NCBI RefSeq assembly: GCF_900091315.1
Contig: NZ_FLSP01000003.1
Coordinates: forward strand, 120,842 to 184,841
Direction of reading: 5' to 3'
From: Streptomyces sp. DI166
GTDB taxonomy: Bacteria > Actinomycetota > Actinomycetes > Streptomycetales > Streptomycetaceae
DNA length: 64,000 nt
The first letter of the stretch is position 1, and each line of letters begins with the position of its first letter. Below the pieces are notes generated by a model. The model saw nothing but the letters and a program-made list of their open reading frames with translations. It did no database searches and was not told the DNA's origin. Below, one piece after another: positions 7,825 to 15,687 of this stretch. The position numbers and the translations under genes were made by a program.

Positions 7825-8549
7825 CCGACCTGCTCCTCGTTCTCGCCGCCGCACTGTGGGGTGCGGCGGCGGGCGCGTACCTGCCCCGCGCCGCCTACCG
7901 CTTCTCGGCACCGGCCGGTGAGCCCTGGCGGGAGGCCTGCCCGCAGGGGCATCCGGTACGCGGCTGGCTCGGCCGCGCGCACTGCCCCACCTGCGGCACG
8001 GGGTCCTACGGCCCCGGCGCCGCCCCTCTCTCCCTCGCCGCCGCCCTGGTCTGCGCCGCCCTCGCCGCGGCCACCGGCACCCGCCCCGAACTGGGCGTCT
8101 GGCTGCTCCTCGCCCCCGTCGGCGTACTGCTCGCGTACGTCGACTTCCGCGTCCACCGCCTCCCGGACCCTCTGACCCTGCCGCTCGCGGCCGCCGCCCT
8201 CGCCCTGCTCGGCGTGGTCGTGCTGGTCCCGGAGCACGCGGGGGAGTGGCTGACGGCGTTGTACGGGGCCCTCGCGCTCGGCGGCGGCTACTTCGTGCTC
8301 TTCCTGATCAACCCCTCCGGCATGGGCTTCGGCGACGTCAAACTCGCCCTCGGCCTGGGCGCGGCCCTCGGCTGGTACGGCTGGTCCACGCTGATGCTCG
8401 GCACCTTCGCGGGCTTCCTGCTGGGGGCGCTGTACGGGGGTGCGCTGGTCGTCGTACGCAAGGCGGGGCGCAAGACGGCGATCCCGTTCGGGCCGTTCCT
8501 GATCTCCGGAGCCTTCCTGGGGCTGCTGATCGGGGCGTACACGGCCTGA
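7821..8549 (+). CDS. A24-family prepilin peptidase
   Basis: A 242-residue polytopic membrane protein. It carries both catalytic aspartates of the family: D108 in AYVDFRVHRLPD and D172 in GMGFGDVKLALGLG (the GxGD motif). The N-terminal cytoplasmic loop keeps cysteines of the zinc-binding type (C40, C55, C58 in ACPQGH and HCPTCG), so it resembles full PilD-type enzymes more than the short TadV type. It would cleave, and possibly N-methylate, type IV or Tad prepilins. The ATG overlaps the stop of the LysM/BTAD gene (ATGA), suggesting co-translation. No pilin or secretion ATPase gene lies in this window. The end of the gene is tandemly repeated immediately downstream. Confidence 0.88.
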   Translation: MTDLLLVLAAALWGAAAGAYLPRAAYRFSAPAGEPWREACPQGHPVRGWLGRAHCPTCGTGSYGPGAAPLSLAAALVCAALAAATGTRPELGVWLLLAPVGVLLAYVDFRVHRLPDPLTLPLAAAALALLGVVVLVPEHAGEWLTALYGALALGGGYFVLFLINPSGMGFGDVKLALGLGAALGWYGWSTLMLGTFAGFLLGALYGGALVVVRKAGRKTAIPFGPFLISGAFLGLLIGAYTA

Positions 8550-8620
8550 CGTCCGGCTGGAGGGGAGGCCTGTACAGCCTGACGTCCGGCTGGAGGGGAG
8601 GCCCGTACGGCCTGACGTCG
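8544..8620 (+). repeat. 33-bp tandem repeat that starts at the prepilin peptidase stop codon
   Basis: Two complete 33-base units, 8544-8576 and 8577-8609, and an 11-base partial third (8610-8620). Units begin GCCTGACGTCCGGCTGGAGG and differ at only three places (CCTGTACA against CCCGTACG). The first unit includes the last codon and the TGA of the upstream gene, so the gene end itself was duplicated. Confidence 0.85.
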
Positions 8621-8737
8621 GTCCGTAGATGCGCCTGGCGTAGGCTGGATCAGTCCGCCCACCCGTCTCCCACCACCACCCTTATAAAGAGCGCTACGCG
8701 CGCACCCCTCGATTCCTTGACGAAAGGGACGCCGCCG

Positions 8738-9937
8738 GTGACCGAGAAGGCCGACCTCCAGTCCGTCCTCGACCGAGCCGCCGCGGGCGGGCGCATCACG
8801 CCGGAGGAGGCGCTCGACCTCTACCGCGACGCCCCGCTGCACGCGCTGGGCGCCGCCGCCGACGCCGTACGCCGCCGTCGCTACGCGGGCACCGAGCACA
8901 TCGCGACGTACATCATCGAGCGGAACATCAACTACACGAACGTGTGCGTCACGGCGTGCAAGTTCTGCGCCTTCTACGCCCCGCCGACGGCCAAGGACAA
9001 GGGCTGGACGCGCGACCTCGACGACATCCTGCGCCGCTGCGCGGAGACCGTCGAACTCGGCGGCACTCAGATCATGTTCCAGGGCGGGCATCACCCGGAC
9101 TACGGCGTGGAGTACTACGAGAAGCACTTCGCGGCCATCAAGAAGGAGTTCCCGCAGCTCGTCATCCACAGCCTGGGGGCGAGCGAGGTCGAGCACATGG
9201 CCCGGATCTCCAAGGTCAGCGTCGAGGAGGCGATCCGGCGCATCCACGCGGCCGGCCTCGACTCCTTCGCGGGCGCGGGCGCCGAGCTGCTGCCCGAGCG
9301 GCCCCGCAAGGCCATCGCGCCGCTGAAGGAGTCCGGCGAGCGCTGGCTGGAGATCATGGAGACCGCCCACAACCTGGGCGTGGAGTCCACCTCCACCATG
9401 CTGATGGGCACCGGCGAGACCAACGCCGAGCGGATCGAGCACCTGCGGATGATCCGTGACGTGCAGGACCGCACGGGCGGCTTCCGGGCCTTCATCCCGT
9501 ACCTGTACCAGCCCATGAACAACCACCTGAAGGGCCGGACGCAGGCCACGATCTTCGAGTACCTGCGGATGATTGCGATCGCCCGGCTCTTCATGGACAA
9601 CATCGCCCACATCCAGGGCTCCTGGCTGACCACCGGCCAGGACGCGGGCCAGCTGACGCTGCACTACGGCGCCGACGACCTCGGCTCGGTCATGCTGGAG
9701 GAGAACGTCGTCTCGGCGGCCGGTGCCAAGCACCGCTCCAACCTGCAGGAAATGATCGACATGATCCGTTCCGCGGGGCGGGTCCCGGCGCAGCGCTCGA
9801 CGACGTACGAGCACCTCCTGGTGCACGACGACCCGGCGAACGACCCCGTCGACACCCGCGTGATGTCCCACATCTCCTCGACCGCGATCGAGGGCGGCAC
9901 GGCCCACCCCGAACTGAAGATCCTCGCCGCCAACTAG
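8738..9937 (+). CDS. mqnC: Cyclic dehypoxanthinyl futalosine synthase
   Basis: A 399-residue radical SAM enzyme of the futalosine route to menaquinone; it cyclises dehypoxanthine futalosine. The iron-sulphur motif CxxxCxxC is C70, C74 and C77 in [13 protein letters not shown]. The following blocks are typical of Mqn[65 protein letters not shown] and [20 protein letters not shown] 8738 is preceded by AAAGGGA. It matches full family length. The next gene starts immediately after its TAG. Together with menG and the probable menJ further on, it places menaquinone synthesis beside the nuo genes. Confidence 0.95.
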   Translation: MTEKADLQSVLDRAAAGGRITPEEALDLYRDAPLHALGAAADAVRRRRYAGTEHIATYIIERNINYTNVCVTACKFCAFYAPPTAKDKGWTRDLDDILRRCAETVELGGTQIMFQGGHHPDYGVEYYEKHFAAIKKEFPQLVIHSLGASEVEHMARISKVSVEEAIRRIHAAGLDSFAGAGAELLPERPRKAIAPLKESGERWLEIMETAHNLGVESTSTMLMGTGETNAERIEHLRMIRDVQDRTGGFRAFIPYLYQPMNNHLKGRTQATIFEYLRMIAIARLFMDNIAHIQGSWLTTGQDAGQLTLHYGADDLGSVMLEENVVSAAGAKHRSNLQEMIDMIRSAGRVPAQRSTTYEHLLVHDDPANDPVDTRVMSHISSTAIEGGTAHPELKILAAN

Positions 9938-10573
9938 ATGCTCACCCTGCACACGGCGCCCCTGGTGCTGCCCGTCGGCGCGGAACCGGTGCCGGACGGG
10001 GCGGTTCTCGTGGACGGCGACCGCGTCGCCGCCGTCGGGCCGTACGAGAAGCTGGCCGCCGCCCACCCCGGCGCCCGCACGCGCCGCTGGCCCGGCGTGC
10101 TCACTCCCGGGCTGCGGCAGTTGCACGGGCGGTGGCTGCTGACCCGCTGCTACCACCCCGACCCGCGCGAGGCCGACGAGCTGGGCACGGCGCCCATCAG
10201 CGGGCCCGCGCTGGACGAACTCGCCCCGGACACCGCCCGGATGGCGGGCAGCGTGCGCCGCGGCCTGCAACGGATGCTCGCCCACGGCACCACCCATGTC
10301 GGCGGCCCCTTCCCGGACGCGGTACGGCAGTCCGTCGTACGGTCCGGGCTGCGCGAGGTGCCCGCGGGACCGTCGACGGCGGACCCGGCGCACCTGGACC
10401 CCTTCGCCGACGGCCACGGCCTTCCCCACACCGTCCACGGTCCGCTCACCGTGGGCGGCCCGGCCGACCTCGCCGCCTTCGACGTGCCCGACGCCGACGC
10501 GCTCACCGCCGAGGGCGCGGGCACCTGCGTGGCCACCGTGCTGGGCGGCCGACTGGTGTACCGGCGCCGGTAG
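9938..10573 (+). CDS. Short amidohydrolase-like (imidazolonepropionase-like) protein lacking the metal site
   Basis: A 211-residue protein whose ATG follows the mqnC stop with no gap. The first 60 residues look like the N-terminal beta-sandwich of amidohydrolases ([33 protein letters not shown]), and the end looks like the C-terminal part of the same fold ([30 protein letters not shown]). The usual TIM barrel with its HxH, carboxylated Lys and Asp ligands is mostly missing: between the two parts are only about 100 residues, with [13 protein letters not shown] as a relic of a barrel strand. It is therefore unlikely to be a classical metallohydrolase. Being translationally linked to mqnC and just upstream of menG, it may serve menaquinone synthesis in some other way; that is inference. 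Confidence 0.7.
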   Translation: MLTLHTAPLVLPVGAEPVPDGAVLVDGDRVAAVGPYEKLAAAHPGARTRRWPGVLTPGLRQLHGRWLLTRCYHPDPREADELGTAPISGPALDELAPDTARMAGSVRRGLQRMLAHGTTHVGGPFPDAVRQSVVRSGLREVPAGPSTADPAHLDPFADGHGLPHTVHGPLTVGGPADLAAFDVPDADALTAEGAGTCVATVLGGRLVYRRR

Positions 10574-10602
10574 GCCCTGCGGGGTCGGGCTCGGCGTACT
10601 GC

Positions 10603-10608
10603 AAGAAT
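10603..10608 (+). promoter_or_regulatory. Possible -10 element giving a leaderless menG transcript
   Basis: AAGAAT ends six bases before the GTG at 10615, so transcription would begin at or next to the start codon. No Shine-Dalgarno sequence precedes the GTG, and no convincing -35 is visible. Leaderless mRNAs are common in Streptomyces. Confidence 0.3.
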
Positions 10609-10614
10609 GGGCGC

Positions 10615-11310
10615 GTGACCCGCGCTTCCCTGAACAAGCAGCCGCACGAAGTCGCCTCGATGTTCGACGACGTCGCGGAACGGTACGACCTGACCAATGA
10701 CGTGCTGTCGCTCGGCCAGGACCGGGTGTGGCGCAAGGAGGTCGCCAAGGCGGTCGACGCCCGCCCCGCACAGAAGGTCCTCGACCTCGCCGCCGGCACC
10801 GCCACCTCCTCCCTGCCCTTCGCGCGCACCGGCGCCTATGTCGTGCCCTGCGACTTCTCCCTCGGCATGCTCCAGGTCGGCAAGCGCAAGCACCCCTGGC
10901 TGCCGCTGACCGCCGGGGACGCGACGAAGCTGCCGTTCCGCGACGACACCTTCGACGCCGTCACCATCTCCTTCGGCCTGCGCAATGTGCAGGACTTCGA
11001 CGCCGCCCTGCGTGAGATGCACCGGGTGACCAAGCCCGGTGGCCGGGTGGTCATCTGCGAGTTCTCCCACCCGACCTGGGCGCCCTTCCGGACCGTCTAC
11101 ACCGAGTACCTGATGCGCGCCCTGCCGCCGGTGGCCCGCGCGGTGTCCTCCAACCCGGAGGCGTACGTCTACCTCGCCGAATCCATCCGCGCCTGGCCCG
11201 ACCAGCCAGCGCTGGCCGAGCGCCTGCAGAAGGCGGGCTGGTCGAAGGTGGCCTGGCGGAACCTGACCGGCGGCGTGGTCGCCCTGCACCGGGGCTTCAA
11301 GGAGAGCTGA
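10615..11310 (+). CDS. menG: Demethylmenaquinone methyltransferase
   Basis: A 231-residue UbiE/MenG-type SAM-dependent methyltransferase that carries out the last ring methylation of menaquinone. It shows both family signatures: [20 protein letters not shown] near the N-terminus and [17 protein letters not shown] in the C-terminal half. SAM-binding motif I is [16 protein letters not shown], followed by [20 protein letters not shown]. The GTG start at 10615 gives the usual length. It lies 41 bases after the amidohydrolase-like gene and reads in the same direction as mqnC, so it may share that transcript or use its own promoter next to the start codon. Confidence 0.95.
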   Translation: MTRASLNKQPHEVASMFDDVAERYDLTNDVLSLGQDRVWRKEVAKAVDARPAQKVLDLAAGTATSSLPFARTGAYVVPCDFSLGMLQVGKRKHPWLPLTAGDATKLPFRDDTFDAVTISFGLRNVQDFDAALREMHRVTKPGGRVVICEFSHPTWAPFRTVYTEYLMRALPPVARAVSSNPEAYVYLAESIRAWPDQPALAERLQKAGWSKVAWRNLTGGVVALHRGFKES

Positions 11311-11326
11311 GGCCCGGTCTCGGGGT

Positions 11327-11716
11327 TCAGCGGGTGCCGAACCCCACGAACGCCGCGTACGCATGCCCTCCGGGCTCGTCGAGTTCCCGTTGCAGCCCCC
11401 CGCGCGGGGGCCGCGTGGGACGCGGCTCGCGTACCCCTCCGCCGCCCTCGCCCTCCCCGAAGTCGAACCACACGGTGACCACGGCCCCGCGCGGGACCTC
11501 GACGCCGGGCGGGGGGTACTGCCGTACGACGTAGTCGACGACGGCGAGATGGACGTCGGGCCGGTCGGGAGAAGCCAGCAGCACGCCCTGCGCCTCGGCC
11601 GACTGGCGCGCGTCCACCGCCATCAGCCCCACGAGCCGTGGCACGCGCACGTGTGAATTCTTGGGCGGTTTGTACACAGACGTCACCCCCAGCGGTACCG
11701 GCAGGGTAACCCCCAC
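11327..11716 (-). CDS. PASTA-domain protein, small
   Basis: A protein of up to 129 residues with one PASTA-like unit in the first two thirds (VRVPRLVGLMAVDARQSAEA, VVDYVVRQYPPPGVEVPRGA, VVTVWFDFG) and a Gly/Arg/Pro-rich end. PASTA units usually bind peptidoglycan fragments or beta-lactams in Ser/Thr kinases and penicillin-binding proteins. Here there is no kinase, no membrane segment and no clear signal peptide. The start is uncertain: GTG 11716 gives 129 residues, and a GTG about 30 bases further in is also possible. It converges on menG, whose stop lies 17 bases away. Confidence 0.7.
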   Translation of the reverse strand: MGVTLPVPLGVTSVYKPPKNSHVRVPRLVGLMAVDARQSAEAQGVLLASPDRPDVHLAVVDYVVRQYPPPGVEVPRGAVVTVWFDFGEGEGGGGVREPRPTRPPRGGLQRELDEPGGHAYAAFVGFGTR

Positions 11717-11783
11717 CCGGTACCACCCGGAAGCGTCAAGTGTCTTTCTGTGACAGTCAGTTACTGTGCGTAGTGAAAGTGGG

Positions 11784-12305
11784 TCACGCTGCTCCGCTTG
11801 TCAGCTCCAGCCGGTAGCAGTGCCCCTGCCGCCCGGCCGTCGGGGTCGTGAAGACCTCCGCGAGCCGCATGCCCAGGCGCCGGGTCACCGCGATCGAACG
11901 GCTGTTGCCCGCGTCCACCATGGCCACGACCCCGGGCACCCCCGCCGCACGCACCCGCTCCAGCGTCATCTGCGCCGCCGCCGTGACGATCCCCTTGCCC
12001 CAGTGCGCCCGCGCGAGGCGCCAGCCGATCTCTATCTCGCCCGTGGGACCCCAGTCGCGCTCCCAGGGCTGGGCGCCGGTGAAGCCGACGACCTCACCGG
12101 ACTCGTCCAGCACGGACCACAGGCAGAACCCGCGCTCGGCGTCGTGCCGCCGCTGACGGGCGGTGAGCTCCTCGTAGACGGACAGTTCCGCGGACTTGCC
12201 GCCGTGGAACTCCATGACATCCGGGTCGTCGAAGATCCGGTGCCAGACCACCGCGTCCTCGTCGGTGGGTACGCGCAGCCGTACTGCGGGGAGAGCTCGG
12301 TTCAC
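11784..12305 (-). CDS. GNAT family N-acetyltransferase (RimJ/RimL-like)
   Basis: A 173-residue acetyltransferase. The fold is visible as LRVPTDEDAVVWHRIFDDPD at the start, the central strand GEIEIGWRLARAHWGKGIVT (the acetyl-CoA pyrophosphate loop is the RAHWGKG part), and VVAMVDAGNSRSIAVTRRLG followed by MRLAEVF, which matches the N-x-x-S-x-x-V...G-F/M region of RimJ/RimL relatives. Substrate cannot be told from sequence. It is divergent from the reductase gene at 12403, with about 97 bases between the two starts. Confidence 0.85.
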   Translation of the reverse strand: MNRALPAVRLRVPTDEDAVVWHRIFDDPDVMEFHGGKSAELSVYEELTARQRRHDAERGFCLWSVLDESGEVVGFTGAQPWERDWGPTGEIEIGWRLARAHWGKGIVTAAAQMTLERVRAAGVPGVVAMVDAGNSRSIAVTRRLGMRLAEVFTTPTAGRQGHCYRLELTSGAA

Positions 12306-12341
12306 GGGGCAGCCCTTCAGCCGGTGATCACTACTGCCTCA

Positions 12342-12347
12342 TAGACT
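12342..12347 (+). promoter_or_regulatory. Candidate -10 box for the geranylgeranyl-reductase gene
   Basis: TAGACT in the 97-base gap between divergent starts. Transcription from about 12354 would give a leader of about 49 bases with a ribosome site GGGGAGA at 12389-12395. The -35 is poor (TTCAGC, 19-base spacing). Confidence 0.3.
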
Positions 12348-12402
12348 GCCCATGTCCTGTGCCGGTCGGCACGCAGATTTCGAACTCTGGGGAGATCCCG
12401 CC

Positions 12403-13692
12403 GTGACCGAGCCCCTCCTCTCCGACAACACCGCCGATGTGATCGTCGTGGGCGCGGGGCCAGCCGGCTCCACCACCGCGTACCACCTGGCCAAGGCCGG
12501 GCTCGACGTGCTCCTGCTGGAGAAGACCGAGTTCCCGCGGGAGAAGGTGTGCGGTGACGGCCTCACCCCCCGCGCGGTCAAGCAGCTCGTCGCGATGGGC
12601 ATCGACATCTCCGAGGAGGCCGGCTGGCTGCGCAACAAGGGCCTCAGGATCATCGGCGGCGGTGTCCGGCTCCAGCTCGACTGGCCTGACCTCGCGTCCT
12701 TCCCGGACTACGGCCTGGTCCGCAAGCGCGACGACTTCGACGAGCAACTCGCCCGCCAGGCCCAGAAGGCGGGCGCCCGCCTCCACGAGCGCTGCAACGT
12801 CGGCGCCCCGATCGTGGACGAGCGCACCGGCCGCATCACCGGCGTCCACGCCAAGCTCGGCGAGGACAAGCGTGAGGTCACCTTCCACGCGCCGCTCGTG
12901 GTCGCCGCCGACGGCAACTCCTCGCGCCTGTCCCTGGCGATGGGCCTGCACCGCCGCGAGGACCGCCCCATGGGCGTCGCCGTACGCACCTACTTCGAGT
13001 CCCCGCGCCACGACGACGACTACCTGGAGTCCTGGCTGGAGCTGTGGGACCGGCGCGGCCCCGGCGAGGACCGGCTGCTGCCCGGCTACGGCTGGATCTT
13101 CGGCATGGGCGACGGCACCTCCAACGTGGGCCTCGGCGTGCTCAACACCTCCGACTCCTTCAAGGAGCTGGACTGGCGCGAGGTCCTCAAGGCCTGGTGC
13201 GCCTCGATGCCGGAGGAGTGGGGCTACACCCCCGAGCACATGACCGGCCCGATCCGCGGCGCCGCCCTCCCCATGGCCTTCAACCGGCAGCCCCACTACA
13301 CCAAGGGCCTGCTGCTCGTCGGCGACGCCGGCGGCCTGGTGAACCCCTTCAACGGTGAGGGCATCGCCTACGCCATGGAGTCCGGCCAGATCGCCGCCGA
13401 CGTCATCGTCCAGGCGCACGCGCGGCCCACGCCCGCGAGCCGCGAACTGGCCCTCCAGCGCTACCCGCGCGTGCTCAAGGACACCTACGGCGGCTACTAC
13501 ACGCTGGGCCGCGCCTTCGTGAAGCTCATCGGCAACCCGAAGGTCATGAAGATCGCGACCCAGCGCGGCCTCACCCACCCGATGCTGATGAAGTTCACCC
13601 TCAAGCTCCTGGCGAACCTCACCGACCCGACCGGCGGCGACGCCATGGACCGGATCATCAACGGCCTGAGCAAGGTGGCCCCGAAGGCCTGA
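12403..13692 (+). CDS. menJ: Geranylgeranyl reductase family flavoprotein, probable menaquinone side-chain reductase
   Basis: A 429-residue FAD-dependent oxidoreductase. The dinucleotide-binding motif is VIVVGAGPAGSTTAYHLAKA at residues about 11-30. It is followed by KVCGDGLTPRAVKQL and by GDAGGLVNPFNGEGIAYAME, the second FAD motif of the geranylgeranyl reductase family. GTG 12403 is preferred over ATG 12352 because GGGGAGA lies 7 bases upstream and the protein then begins just before the FAD domain. In mycobacteria the related MenJ saturates one isoprene unit of menaquinone and lies near menG and a polyprenyl synthase gene. The same neighbours here (menG, and the synthase at 40078) support that role, although archaeal-type lipid reduction is the other known job of the family. 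Confidence 0.85.
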   Translation: MTEPLLSDNTADVIVVGAGPAGSTTAYHLAKAGLDVLLLEKTEFPREKVCGDGLTPRAVKQLVAMGIDISEEAGWLRNKGLRIIGGGVRLQLDWPDLASFPDYGLVRKRDDFDEQLARQAQKAGARLHERCNVGAPIVDERTGRITGVHAKLGEDKREVTFHAPLVVAADGNSSRLSLAMGLHRREDRPMGVAVRTYFESPRHDDDYLESWLELWDRRGPGEDRLLPGYGWIFGMGDGTSNVGLGVLNTSDSFKELDWREVLKAWCASMPEEWGYTPEHMTGPIRGAALPMAFNRQPHYTKGLLLVGDAGGLVNPFNGEGIAYAMESGQIAADVIVQAHARPTPASRELALQRYPRVLKDTYGGYYTLGRAFVKLIGNPKVMKIATQRGLTHPMLMKFTLKLLANLTDPTGGDAMDRIINGLSKVAPKA

Positions 13693-13732
13693 AACGGCCC
13701 GAAGTGCCCTGAAACGGCCTGAAGCGGCCTGA
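13688..13732 (+). repeat. Short tandem repeat starting at the stop codon of the reductase gene
   Basis: CCTGAAACGGC occurs at 13688-13698 and 13708-13718, and CCTGAAGCGGCC at 13718-13729. The first copy spans the TGA stop codon (13690-13692). This is the same arrangement as at 8544 and 41068, but with shorter units. Confidence 0.65.
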
Positions 13733-13762
13733 GCAGGTTGGCCCGCTACCGGCTGCTGCTCA

Positions 13763-14105
13763 GGCGCTCAGTGCCCGGATGTTGGCGGCCCGGCGGGCGA
13801 ACACCTCCTCCCGCCGGGCCGCTGGCCGGTGCCCTCGATGATGACGAGCGGGGGCGTCGCCCGTGTCCACGCCCCGCACCGCGGCGCGGTCAGGGCGCGG
13901 TACGGGCATGACGGCGCCCGGGACCGACAGACACCCCTCACCCTCGTCCAGCGGCCGCCTGTGGGGCGCCTCAAGCCGTTCCAGCACCGGATTGACGATG
14001 TCCCCGACGCGCCGGGCGCCGTCGTCGTCCGGACAGTCGTAGACGAACAGCCGCAAATCGACCCTGACCTGATGGGCCGCAAGCTCGCAGTCGTCGGCAA
14101 GTGGA
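13763..14105 (-). pseudogene. Decayed peptide deformylase
   Basis: On the minus strand the first part reads LAAHQVRVDLRLFVYDCPDD, then VGDIVNPVLE and DEGEGCLSVPGAV. These correspond to deformylase motif 1 (usually GLAAPQVG, here altered) and motif 2 (EGCLS, with the metal cysteine kept). After RAAVRGVDT the similarity moves to another frame (TPPLVIIEGTG, the usual continuation), so there is a frameshift near 13860. The third motif, HExxH, which supplies the catalytic Glu and two metal His, is absent; only an unrelated-looking tail follows. No start codon with a ribosome site precedes the fragment. It cannot encode an active enzyme. It is probably the relic of one of the extra deformylases common in actinomycetes. 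Confidence 0.7.
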
Positions 14106-14217
14106 CGGGCCTGCCGTGCGGGGAAACACCGGGCGTTCAGGAGAACGCCGGACGGGGCCGCTGCCCCCGAGCGGCTGCGGCCCCGTCCGTACGGTTGTGC
14201 CCGATATGGGCCGTGCG

Positions 14218-15021
14218 TCAGAGTACGCGCACGGCGCCCGTGGCGGGATAGCCGGAAAGGTCCTGAATGACCACGCCCTTGGACGGGTTGGCGGCGTCCA
14301 GGTACTGGCCGTTCCCCACGTACACACCCACGTGGTACGCCGAGCCCTTGGCACCCCAGTAGAGGATGTCGCCGACCTGGAGGTTGGACAGCGAGACCTC
14401 GGTGCCGGCCATCGACTGGTCCTGGGAGACGCGCGGGAGGTCCACGCCGACCTGCTTGAAGGCGGCCTGCACCAGGGAGGAGCAGTCCCACGCGTTGGGG
14501 CCGGTGGCGCCCATGACGTAGGCGTCGCCCAGCTGGGCCTTGAGGAAGGCGATGACCGTGCCGACGCTGCCGCTCGCGGGGGCGGTCGTGGTCGAGGCGG
14601 TCGTGCTGGTGGTGGAGAGGGTGGCCCGCTCCGCGGTCCGGGTGGCGCGCTCGGCGGCCTCCTTGCGGGCCTCCTCGGCGGCCTTCTTCTTGGCCTCCGC
14701 CTTCTTCTTGGCCTCGGCGAGGTCCGCCTTGGCCTCCTTCGCGGCCGCCGCGGCGGCCGCGTCGCGCTCGGCCTGGAGCTCGTAGCCGGCCGCGGCCTGC
14801 TGCGTGGCGTCCGCCGACTCCGCGACCTGAGCGGCCAGGTCGGCCGTCAGGGTGGGCAGTTCGATGGTCTGCGTCACCGGCTCGGCCGCGTTCGCGGTGG
14901 CCGACGCACCCGCCGCTGCCATGCTGAGGACGCCACCGGCAACTCCAGCGCGCATCGCGAGGGTCGTGGACCCGGTGCGGCGGGGCTTCCGGTGGCTGCG
15001 TATGTGAGCGGTGTGGGACAT
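14218..15021 (-). CDS. Secreted NlpC/P60 (C40) cell-wall peptidase
   Basis: A 267-residue secreted hydrolase from ATG 15021. A basic n-region (HIRSHRKPRRTG) and a hydrophobic stretch ending in ASATANA form a signal peptide. A long Ala/Lys/Glu coiled coil covers about residues 55-135 (KADLAEAKKKAEAKKKAAEE), followed by a Thr/Ser-rich linker. The C40 domain has the nucleophile in NAWDCSSLVQAAFKQVG and the histidine in SAYHVGVYVGNGQYLDA. It should cut peptide cross-links of peptidoglycan outside the cell. The start is not fully certain: GGAGGAG lies 21 bases upstream, too far for ATG 15021, and ATG 15051 would add MEEPLIPVVL. The gene is divergent from nuoA across almost 800 bases. Confidence 0.88.
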   Translation of the reverse strand: MSHTAHIRSHRKPRRTGSTTLAMRAGVAGGVLSMAAAGASATANAAEPVTQTIELPTLTADLAAQVAESADATQQAAAGYELQAERDAAAAAAAKEAKADLAEAKKKAEAKKKAAEEARKEAAERATRTAERATLSTTSTTASTTTAPASGSVGTVIAFLKAQLGDAYVMGATGPNAWDCSSLVQAAFKQVGVDLPRVSQDQSMAGTEVSLSNLQVGDILYWGAKGSAYHVGVYVGNGQYLDAANPSKGVVIQDLSGYPATGAVRVL

Positions 15022-15160
15022 GAGAACAACCGGTATCAGGGGCTCCTCCATACCTTCAAGAAACGTGTCCTGCGCCACAGTTGTTCAATCGGCCCCTCGA
15101 ATCCCGCGCGTCTCGGCCTTTATTGACGCCGTAACGGACATTGCGGACGCCCGCCAACCC

Positions 15161-15176
15161 GCCCGTGATCACGGGC
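15161..15176. promoter_or_regulatory. Perfect 16-bp palindrome
   Basis: GCCCGTGATCACGGGC, 140 bases upstream of the NlpC/P60 start. It could be a dimeric repressor or activator site. It has no T-rich tail, so it does not look like a terminator. A second GTGATCAC core occurs at 15543-15550. Confidence 0.45.
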
Positions 15177-15309
15177 TTTCATCGGTTCGCCCGAATTGCC
15201 CCGCGCCTACCACTGGTTGGGTCAGGTGGCCAAGCCCGCTTCTCCTCGGCCTCTCATGGATGTGGCGGAGGTCACGCAACGGTTACGGGAACGGCCGCGT
15301 CCCGCGCGT

Positions 15310-15355
15310 GTGAACCGATGCGTCCCTTTCGCGTGAACCGATGCGCCCCATTCGC
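15310..15355 (+). repeat. 23-bp tandem direct repeat
   Basis: GTGAACCGATGCG followed by a C/T-rich part and TTCGC occurs at 15310-15332 and again at 15333-15355, with two differences. Each unit starts with GTGAAC, the half-site seen in Rex operators. Confidence 0.7.
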
Positions 15356-15423
15356 GCGGACCGGTCCGTGCCGCTCGTGAACGCGTGCACGCGTCCACAC
15401 CGCACCCCGGGTCTCCCTCTGAT

Positions 15424-15441
15424 GTGTGAACGCGGCTCACT
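15424..15441. promoter_or_regulatory. Second, weaker Rex-like operator
   Basis: GTGTGAACGCGGCTCACT. The left half agrees well with the Rex consensus TTGTGAA-N4-TTCACAA; the right half is altered. It lies about 245 bases upstream of the candidate nuoA promoter. Confidence 0.4.
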
Positions 15442-15666
15442 AGCAGGGCCCCGCGTCCATCTCCAATTTGCATGCAGAGGAAGTCTCTTGATATTGAGAC
15501 GACCCCTCCGAGCTGCGATGACGAGCGGAAATGTCACCTGTGGTGATCACTTGGATGCCTCGCGTACGAAGATCACCACTCATCCGACTTCATGATCCTT
15601 CGTCAGGTGGTGGAGATCACAAAGCTTGTGCAATACCCCGTGTCGCAGATCACAGAGCGGCGGGCA

Positions 15667-15672
15667 TAAGAT
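15667..15672 (+). promoter_or_regulatory. Candidate nuoA -10 box
   Basis: TAAGAT, which would start transcription at about 15679 and leave a leader of about 135 bases before nuoA. No good -35 is visible at 17-18 bases, so the promoter may need an activator. The strong Rex operator begins 16 bases downstream, a suitable place for repression. Confidence 0.35.
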
Positions 15673-15687
15673 GCGAGGCAGTTGGGC

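Noticed and set aside
8288..10771. An 827-codon minus-strand frame opposite mqnC
   Set aside because: It crosses four plus-strand genes with clear functions and shows no motif.
13760..14491. One long minus-strand gene spanning the deformylase relic and the end of the NlpC gene
   Set aside because: Only the part at 13763-14105 resembles a protein family; the rest overlaps the NlpC/P60 coding end in another frame.
15022..15300. A ydaO riboswitch upstream of the NlpC/P60 gene
   Set aside because: Such genes often have one, but the CCGAACCCGACAGC core and its companions are not present on the minus strand here.
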